Source: Flavobacteriales bacterium
GTDB taxonomy: Bacteria; Bacteroidota; Bacteroidia; Flavobacteriales; JADGDT01
Direction of reading: 5' to 3'
NCBI GenBank assembly: GCA_023145275.1
Contig: JAGLEB010000135.1
Location: forward strand, 1-12,010
Length of the DNA: 12,010 nt
In this document: positions 7,684 through 12,010 of the stretch, in pieces
How positions within the stretch are numbered: the first letter of the stretch is position 1
How the letters are laid out: each line of letters begins with the position of its first letter
Program-made: the position numbers and the translations under genes
The notes under the pieces: model-generated
Told to the model about the DNA's origin: nothing
The model's input: only the letters and a program-made list of their open reading frames with translations
Databases searched by the model: none

Positions 7684-7737
7684 CATTCATAATATAACTA
7701 TGTGTAATAATTTCCATAGCTTATACTCTTATGAATG
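7684..7737. other. 54-bp bulged inverted repeat (hairpin) upstream of purK
   Basis: The left arm 7684-7702 (19 nt) pairs completely with the right arm 7715-7737. That arm carries the exact complement interrupted by a single extra C at 7720 and a CTC at 7726-7728. The helices are 9, 5 and 5 bp, closed by a 12-nt loop at 7703-7714. No T-run follows on either strand, so it is not a conventional terminator. It lies in the divergent gap between purK and the coiled-coil gene, next to a minus-strand -7-like element, so it would fold at the very 5' end of a purK transcript. Function unknown. Confidence 0.75.
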
Positions 7738-7745
7738 CAAAAATA
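7738..7745 (-). promoter_or_regulatory. Possible -7 element of purK
   Basis: On the minus strand this reads TATTTTTG followed by C, an exact match to TAnnTTTG. It would give purK a leader of roughly 145 nt that contains the hairpin at 7684-7737. The -33 position is only AT-rich, and such sequence yields chance matches, so confidence is modest. Confidence 0.35.
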
Positions 7746-7772
7746 GTTAAATTTATAGTTTATAATAATTTT

Positions 7773-7777
7773 AAGGA
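7773..7777 (+). promoter_or_regulatory. Possible Shine-Dalgarno site of the coiled-coil gene
   Basis: AAGGA lies 9 nt before the ATG at 7787. This is one of few starts in the window with a Shine-Dalgarno-like sequence; most genes here lack one, as is usual in Bacteroidota. It supports the chosen start. Confidence 0.4.
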
Positions 7778-7786
7778 TTTTATATC

Positions 7787-8383
7787 ATGGAATTGAATGA
7801 TCAAGTTAAGGAAGCTATTGAAAATATTAAGGTAAAGGTTGATAGATTACGTGTTGAGCTAAATTTGGGTAGTAAAGATGCTCGTGATGAATTCGAAAAA
7901 CAGAAGAAAAATCTTCAATCGTGGATAGCTGAGAATGAGTTGGATATTGAGTCACTAAAAGGGTTGAGTGATGAGCAGGCAAGAGAGCTTAAGATTAAAT
8001 TTGAAGAATTACAGGTTCAGCTAGCTTTGGGGAGAGCAGAGAGTGAGGAAAACTTAAGAGAACAGTCTAAGAAAATAAATAGATCAATTCATGAGATTAA
8101 AGTTAAAATAGAGAGCGACAAGCAATATGAAAATTTTAAGAAGGAGACTCATGAAAAGCTTGAAGAGTTTCATGATACTTTCTTTGTTCTGAAGAATATG
8201 TTTGAGTATGATATAGAAGATGGGAAAAAAATGTGGGAAGAGAAGAAGGAAGAAATATCAAAAGAAATTGATTCCCTGTCTGTGGAGTCGGAAGAGTTTA
8301 TAAATATGGTTTCAGAAAAGTTTGAAGACTTCACGGAAGAGATCTCTAGTGCATGGGGTAGTTTCAAGAAAACTTTTAAATGA
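7787..8383 (+). CDS. Uncharacterised charged coiled-coil protein with an internal repeat
   Basis: I do not recognise the family. The 198-residue protein is rich in Glu and Lys, contains no proline and no cysteine, and has no signal peptide or membrane segment, so it should be an almost continuous cytoplasmic alpha-helix or helical bundle. Residues 14-47 and 68-101 align without gaps at a 54-residue offset: IKVKVDRLRVELNLG against LKIKFEELQVQLALG, then a charged stretch with QKKNL against QSKKI, 10 of 34 identical. A third partial copy starts at 104 (IKVKIES). The C-terminal third (130-198) differs and has spaced aromatics (Phe132, Phe133, Trp150, Trp190). It is read away from purK and is followed by hpt after a 120-bp gap holding a likely terminator. 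A structural, chaperone-like or envelope-linked role is possible, but nothing in the sequence decides it. Confidence 0.85.
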   Translation: MELNDQVKEAIENIKVKVDRLRVELNLGSKDARDEFEKQKKNLQSWIAENELDIESLKGLSDEQARELKIKFEELQVQLALGRAESEENLREQSKKINRSIHEIKVKIESDKQYENFKKETHEKLEEFHDTFFVLKNMFEYDIEDGKKMWEEKKEEISKEIDSLSVESEEFINMVSEKFEDFTEEISSAWGSFKKTFK

Positions 8384-8423
8384 TTATTTTGATAATTTAT
8401 GACATTATAAGTTAATAATTATG

Positions 8424-8454
8424 TTTATTAGGTGCAAATCATTGCGTATATTTG
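8424..8454 (+). promoter_or_regulatory. Promoter of the hpt-adk operon
   Basis: TATATTTG at 8447-8454 is an exact match to TAnnTTTG and is followed by CACC, a context frequent in Bacteroidota promoters. TTTA at 8424-8427 lies 19 bp upstream, matching the -33 TTTG at three of four positions. The leader to the hpt ATG would be about 45 nt. Confidence 0.6.
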
Positions 8455-8468
8455 CACCTTATTTTTTT
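8431..8468 (+). terminator. Likely terminator of the coiled-coil gene, overlapping the hpt promoter
   Basis: A perfect 9-bp inverted repeat, GGTGCAAAT (8431-8439) and ATTTGCACC (8450-8458), encloses a 10-nt loop and is followed by TTATTTTTTT. This is a plausible intrinsic terminator 47 bp after the stop of the upstream gene. Its right arm is shared with the -7 element of hpt, so the same bases may instead be a dyad operator. Confidence 0.55.
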
Positions 8469-8503
8469 AGAATAACTATCACGACATAAAAATTCAATTA
8501 GGT

Positions 8504-9043
8504 ATGAAAAAAGAAGTAACATTACACGATAAAACATTTGAAATTTTTATCCATCAAGATCAAATTTCTAAGGCTATAAAAAAAATGGTTGATGAGGTTG
8601 AAGCTGAGATCGGAGATGATAATCCAATATTTATCGGAGTTTTGAATGGTTCTTTTTTGGTTGTTGCTGACTTTGTGAGACAGTATAAGTATAATTGCGA
8701 AGTGTCTTTTGTGAAAATGGCTTCATATACTGGAACTGGTACTACTGGAGAAGTGAGGACTCTACTTGGAATTAACGAAGAGCTGAAAGGTAGGACTGTC
8801 GTTATATTAGAAGATATTGTTGATACGGGAAATACTCTGGAAAAGTTAATAGAGATTTTTTCTGATAAGGAGTTGAAAGCTCTTAAAATTGCTACTCTAT
8901 TCTACAAGCCTGAAGCCTACAAAAAAGATCATCCAATTGATTATGTTGGAATGGAAATAGAAAATAAGTTTATTGTTGGTTATGGCCTTGATTACGATGG
9001 CTGGGGGCGAAACTTGCCACATATTTACCAACTGAAGGAATAA
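8504..9043 (+). CDS. hpt: Hypoxanthine(-guanine) phosphoribosyltransferase
   Basis: This salvage enzyme joins hypoxanthine or guanine to PRPP, giving IMP or GMP. The 179-residue length is typical of bacterial Hpt. The PRPP-binding motif VVILEDIVDTGNT is at 99-111 with the paired acidic residues Glu103 and Asp104. GVLNGSF (45-51) is the pyrophosphate-binding loop. MASYTGTGTTGEV (72-84) is the flexible loop, and VGYGLDYDGWGRNLP (158-172) closes the base pocket with the usual Asp. The start is the ATG immediately before the first strand. It is the first gene of a two-gene unit with adk, 24 bp downstream. Its product IMP is also the end product of the PurK-PurE pathway encoded divergently to the left. 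Confidence 0.96.
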   Translation: MKKEVTLHDKTFEIFIHQDQISKAIKKMVDEVEAEIGDDNPIFIGVLNGSFLVVADFVRQYKYNCEVSFVKMASYTGTGTTGEVRTLLGINEELKGRTVVILEDIVDTGNTLEKLIEIFSDKELKALKIATLFYKPEAYKKDHPIDYVGMEIENKFIVGYGLDYDGWGRNLPHIYQLKE

Positions 9044-9067
9044 TTTATAGATATAAATATCATTAGA

Positions 9068-9640
9068 ATGATTAATATAGTATTATTTGGACCTCCAGGA
9101 GCCGGAAAAGGGACTCAAGCTGAAAATTTAATTTTGAAGTACGATTTAGTTCATATATCAACAGGAGAAGTTTTTAGAAAAAATATTAAAGAAGAAACGG
9201 AATTAGGTTTATTGGCTAAATCATACATGGATAAAGGTGGTTTAGTACCTGATGAAGTTACAATCAAATTACTAAAAGAAGTTGTTGATAATAAACCAAA
9301 TGCAAAAGGTTTTATCTTTGACGGCTTTCCACGAACAACGCCGCAAGCCGTTGCTTTAGACAAGTTTCTTAAAGAAAAGACTATGAGTGTTTCTGCTATG
9401 CTAGCACTTGAAGTGGAAGATGATGTTTTAGTTGAACGTCTTCTGAATAGAGGAAAAGAAAGTGGTAGAGCTGATGATGCCGATGAGTCAATTATCAGAA
9501 ATAGAATTAAAGAGTATTATGAAAAAACAGCAATACTTAAAAATTTCTATAGTGCCCAGAACAAATATTTTGGAGTTGAAGGAGTTGGGAGTGTTGAAGA
9601 AATATCAGAAAGATTATATAAAGTAATTGATACTCTATAA
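9068..9640 (+). CDS. adk: Adenylate kinase (short-LID form)
   Basis: It catalyses AMP + ATP = 2 ADP and sets the adenylate energy balance. The P-loop GPPGAGKGTQ is at 8-17, the AMP-binding STGEVFRK at 31-38, and DGFPRT at 85-90. The 190-residue length and the short segment after RLLNRGKESGRADDADE (124-140) show the short-LID form without the zinc-binding cysteines of long adenylate kinases, the usual form in Bacteroidota. Asp is replaced by Glu34 in the common STGDxxR motif, a tolerated variant. The gene lies 24 bp after hpt and is followed by a strong terminator, so hpt-adk is probably a complete transcription unit. The start directly precedes the first beta strand (MINIVLFGPP). Confidence 0.97.
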   Translation: MINIVLFGPPGAGKGTQAENLILKYDLVHISTGEVFRKNIKEETELGLLAKSYMDKGGLVPDEVTIKLLKEVVDNKPNAKGFIFDGFPRTTPQAVALDKFLKEKTMSVSAMLALEVEDDVLVERLLNRGKESGRADDADESIIRNRIKEYYEKTAILKNFYSAQNKYFGVEGVGSVEEISERLYKVIDTL

Positions 9641-9675
9641 TAAATAGTCTATATCAAAAAAAAAAGATAATTTTG

Positions 9676-9703
9676 TCCCGAGCTAGAGCTCGGGATTTTT
9701 TTT
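9676..9703 (+). terminator. Intrinsic terminator after adk
   Basis: An 8-bp perfect stem (TCCCGAGC at 9676-9683 with GCTCGGGA at 9688-9695) has a TAGA tetraloop and is followed directly by eight T residues. It starts 36 bp after the adk stop and separates hpt-adk from obgE. Confidence 0.93.
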
Positions 9704-9742
9704 GCTTTTTGGTGATGTACTAATACTAATTGTATTTTGATA

Positions 9743-9750
9743 TACATTTG
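9743..9750 (+). promoter_or_regulatory. Possible -7 element of obgE
   Basis: TACATTTG matches TAnnTTTG exactly and lies about 110 bp before the obgE ATG, downstream of the adk terminator. No good -33 element is visible at the expected distance. If used, the leader would contain the direct repeats and hairpin at 9798-9854. Confidence 0.35.
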
Positions 9751-9797
9751 GTATATTTATGTAAAATAGTTTATTAAACTGAATAAGTATTATTATC

Positions 9798-9854
9798 TAA
9801 ACAGCGAAGCAATAAATACGTGCCGTTGGCACATAAACAGCAAAGCAATAAACA
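9798..9854 (+). repeat. Duplicated block with a GC-rich hairpin in the obgE leader
   Basis: Two 21-bp direct repeats at 9798-9818 and 9834-9854 (consensus TAAACAGC[G/A]AAGCAATAAA plus two bases) differ at two positions and are offset by 36 bp. Between them GTGCC-GTT-GGCAC (9820-9832) is a perfect 5-bp hairpin, GC-rich against an AT-rich background. The second repeat ends 7 bp before the obgE ATG. Confidence 0.8.
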
Positions 9855-9861
9855 AAATAAA

Positions 9862-10866
9862 ATGGCACAGCGTTCACAATTTGTCGATTACGTAAAAATT
9901 AACTGCAAATCTGGTAGAGGAGGGATAGGATCGTCTCACTTTTATCGAGATAGAAGAACTACTAAGGGTGGCCCTGATGGTGGTGATGGAGGTAGAGGTG
10001 GTCACGTAATTGTTCGAGGAAGTAAAAATTTGTGGACTTTACTTGAGTTTAGATATACTAAACATGTAAAAGCAGGCCATGGTGAGAATGGTAGTGGAAA
10101 AGAAGCTACGGGTTCGCAAGGTGTCGATCTTATCTTAGAAGTGCCTTTGGGTACAATAATCAAAGATGGTGAGACTGGAGAGTATATGTTCGAAATTACC
10201 GACGATGGAGAGGAGAGAGTCATTCTTCAAGGAGGAAAAGGAGGCTTAGGAAATACTCATTTCAAATCTTCTACTAATCAATCACCACGTTATGCTCAAC
10301 CTGGTGAGGATGGTCAAGAGGAATGGAGAATATTAGAACTAAAAGTATTGGCAGATGTTGGCCTTGTTGGGTTCCCTAATGCTGGGAAGTCTACGCTACT
10401 TTCTGTTTTAAGTGCTGCTAAACCGAAAATTGCCGATTATGAGTTTACTACTTTAGTACCTAACCTTGGAATCGTTAAATACAGAGATCATCGTTCATTT
10501 ATTATGGCTGATATTCCTGGTATAATTGAGGGGGCTGCAGAAGGTAAAGGGATTGGTCATAGGTTCTTAAGACATATTGAGCGAAATTCGACTTTATTGT
10601 TTATGGTGCCTTCTGATGCTAATGACATTAAAAAGGAATATGAAATTTTATTGAACGAATTAAGGAAGTTTAATCCTGAGCTGCTCGATAAAAATAGGTT
10701 ACTAGCTATTACTAAAATTGATATGCTAGATGACGAACTTGTAGAAGAAATGAAACAAGATTTACCAAAAGGTGTTGAGGCTGTATTTATTTCGTCTGTT
10801 GCTCAATTAGGACTTGCCGAGTTGAAGGATAAACTGTGGGATCTTATGAATCAGGACTTGGAGTAA
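9862..10866 (+). CDS. obgE: Obg family ribosome-associated GTPase
   Basis: An essential P-loop GTPase that binds the large ribosomal subunit and links ribosome assembly to nucleotide status. Numbering is from the ATG at 9862 (334 residues). The glycine-rich Obg fold covers about 1-160, with the repeated glycine pattern at 18-47 and near 121-131. The G domain follows: G1 GFPNAGKST (170-178), G2 around FTTLVPNLG (195-203), G3 DIPG (217-220) within the long Obg signature through GIGHRFLRHIE, G4 TKID (284-287) and G5 SSV (311-313). The C-terminal OCT domain of longer Obg proteins is absent, as is usual in this phylum. An in-frame GTG at 9820 would add 14 residues, but these lie in the leader hairpin and resemble nothing in the family. 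The gene follows the hpt-adk terminator and has its own leader. Confidence 0.96.
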   Translation: MAQRSQFVDYVKINCKSGRGGIGSSHFYRDRRTTKGGPDGGDGGRGGHVIVRGSKNLWTLLEFRYTKHVKAGHGENGSGKEATGSQGVDLILEVPLGTIIKDGETGEYMFEITDDGEERVILQGGKGGLGNTHFKSSTNQSPRYAQPGEDGQEEWRILELKVLADVGLVGFPNAGKSTLLSVLSAAKPKIADYEFTTLVPNLGIVKYRDHRSFIMADIPGIIEGAAEGKGIGHRFLRHIERNSTLLFMVPSDANDIKKEYEILLNELRKFNPELLDKNRLLAITKIDMLDDELVEEMKQDLPKGVEAVFISSVAQLGLAELKDKLWDLMNQDLE

Positions 10867-10971
10867 ATAAAGTTGTTGAGTTGATAATGTGAAATTATTT
10901 TTTTGTAACCAAGCTTTCAACTACACATATTTACTCAAGAAAACTGAAATATTAACAATCTTTCCTAAACA

Positions 10972-12010
10972 ATGTTAAAGGCTTCGTTCCGAAAATACAT
11001 GCTAAACTTTAAGCTGCCAGCAGGTACTTCTCGTGGTGTGTTGAGAGCCAAAGAAACTTTTTTTCTAAAAATAGAAAAGGAAGGTGAGATTGGAATTGGA
11101 GAATGTTCGGTCTTTCGGGGCTTGAGTTTCGACGATAGACCCGACTATGAGCAGAAGTTAACTTGGCTTTGTGAGAATATTAATCTTGGAGAGAGTGAGT
11201 TAATTGATGTATTCAAGCTTTATCCATCTATACAATTTGGAATAGAAATGGCTTTTATTGATTTAAAATCAAAGGAGTCAATGATTCTTTTTCCATCAAA
11301 GTTTACCAAAGGGCTAGGGTCTATTTCTATAAATGGACTTATCTGGATGGGAGACCTTGAGTTTATGATGGAGCAAATTGCGTATAAACTGGAAGATAGT
11401 TTTACGTGTATAAAAATAAAGATTGGGGCAATAAATTTTGAGCAAGAAGTTTCGCTTATAAAAAGGATTAGGAAACAATTTTCTTCGAAAGAAATTGAGA
11501 TTAGAGTAGATGCAAATGGTGGCTTTTCGGCAGAAGAAGCCCTCGAGAAGTTAAAAATACTTTCTGACTTAGAAATACATTCTATCGAACAGCCAATTAA
11601 GCAAGGACAAATTGAGGAGATAGCCGAACTATGCGATTCTACACCTCTAGATATTGCATTAGATGAGGAGTTGATTGGGATTGTTGATATTGAAGAAAAG
11701 AAGAAACTTATTAGCACTATTAAGCCTCAGTACATAATACTAAAGCCAAGCCTTGTTGGTGGAATTAGAGGATCTATAGAATGGATTGATATTGCTAGTC
11801 GAAACAACTCATCGTGGTGGATAACTTCAGCACTAGAGAGTAATATTGGTTTGAATGCTATTGCCCAATGGACTTACACACTTGCTAGCTCATTACCACA
11901 AGGATTAGGAACGGGCTCGTTATTTACCAATAATATAGAATCACCTCTCACCGTATCTAGTGGAAAACTTGAGTATTCTCCTGAGTTGAAGTGGAATCTT
12001 CCAGTATTTT
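10972..12010 (+). CDS. menC: o-Succinylbenzoate synthase, incomplete at the window end
   Basis: An enolase-superfamily enzyme that dehydrates SHCHC to o-succinylbenzoate in menaquinone synthesis. The frame is open from the ATG at 10972 to the last base (346 complete codons, no stop). Visible catalytic features are KIKIG (148-152) with the paired lysines of the KxK motif, VDANGGFS (179-186) with metal ligand Asp180, EQP (206-208) with Glu206, DEEL (231-234) with Asp231, and LKPSLVGG (257-264) with Lys258, the second catalytic lysine. The family is usually about 320-350 residues in this phylum, so only a few residues are probably missing. The start MLKASFRKYMLNFK fits the family; a second Met at codon 10 is less likely. 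It lies 105 bp after obgE, and I see neither a clear promoter nor a terminator between them. Other men genes may follow outside the window. Confidence 0.93.
   Translation, partial: MLKASFRKYMLNFKLPAGTSRGVLRAKETFFLKIEKEGEIGIGECSVFRGLSFDDRPDYEQKLTWLCENINLGESELIDVFKLYPSIQFGIEMAFIDLKSKESMILFPSKFTKGLGSISINGLIWMGDLEFMMEQIAYKLEDSFTCIKIKIGAINFEQEVSLIKRIRKQFSSKEIEIRVDANGGFSAEEALEKLKILSDLEIHSIEQPIKQGQIEEIAELCDSTPLDIALDEELIGIVDIEEKKKLISTIKPQYIILKPSLVGGIRGSIEWIDIASRNNSSWWITSALESNIGLNAIAQWTYTLASSLPQGLGTGSLFTNNIESPLTVSSGKLEYSPELKWNLPVF

Noticed and set aside
7588..7786. Purine riboswitch upstream of purK
   Set aside because: The hairpin there is a single bulged stem with a 12-nt loop. I see no three-way junction or the conserved kissing-loop bases of the purine aptamer.
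9820..9861. GTG start for obgE, adding 14 residues
   Set aside because: The added residues are encoded by the leader hairpin and repeat. The family N-terminus matches the ATG at 9862 (MAQRSQFVDYVKI).
11220..11717. A 165-codon minus-strand open frame
   Set aside because: It is antisense to menC, whose plus-strand frame carries all catalytic motifs of the enolase superfamily. The antisense product is a low-complexity Ser/Ile-rich sequence.

Overview
The window looks like chromosomal DNA of a Bacteroidota bacterium. The evidence is the low GC content, start codons that mostly lack a Shine-Dalgarno sequence, and several matches to the Bacteroidota -7 promoter element TAnnTTTG. The protein families also fit: a secreted lamin-tail-domain protein with a FlgD-like C-terminus, a 190-residue adenylate kinase, an Obg GTPase without its C-terminal extension, and a TlpA-like thioredoxin of a type I associate with this phylum. 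I cannot place it below phylum from the sequence alone. Most of the window is conserved housekeeping DNA. I found no phage, transposase, CRISPR array, defence system, tRNA or rRNA.

Layout, left to right. Positions 1-60 carry a probable promoter that fires leftward out of the window. Positions 69-204 are an exact-period 7-bp tandem repeat that also forms a G-quadruplex motif. Next, on the minus strand, is a secreted two-LTD-domain protein (209-1903). It is divergent from pyrD (2021-3058, plus), which ends in a strong intrinsic terminator. A leftward run follows, read purK (7587-6427), a TlpA-like thioredoxin (6376-5855), purE (5745-5260) and an M3 metallopeptidase (5172-3136). The 199-bp gap upstream of purK holds a long bulged hairpin. 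Rightward from there are an unrecognised proline-free coiled-coil protein (7787-8383), hpt (8504-9043) and adk (9068-9640) with an intrinsic terminator, obgE (9862-10866), and menC (10972 to the window end, incomplete).

How the genes work together. PurK and PurE catalyse consecutive steps of de novo IMP synthesis, Hpt salvages hypoxanthine/guanine to IMP/GMP, and Adk balances adenine nucleotides, so the centre is a purine block read outward in both directions. PyrD feeds pyrimidine synthesis and passes electrons to the quinone pool; MenC makes a precursor of menaquinone, the usual quinone of this phylum. Obg is the ribosome-associated GTPase. The LTD protein and the TlpA-like protein carry export signals and act outside the cytoplasm.

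The less ordinary material is mostly non-coding: the heptamer array with G4 potential, the purK-leader hairpin, a perfect inverted repeat that appears to combine a terminator with the hpt promoter, and a duplicated block with a GC-rich hairpin in the obgE leader. I do not see a complete new multi-gene system here.
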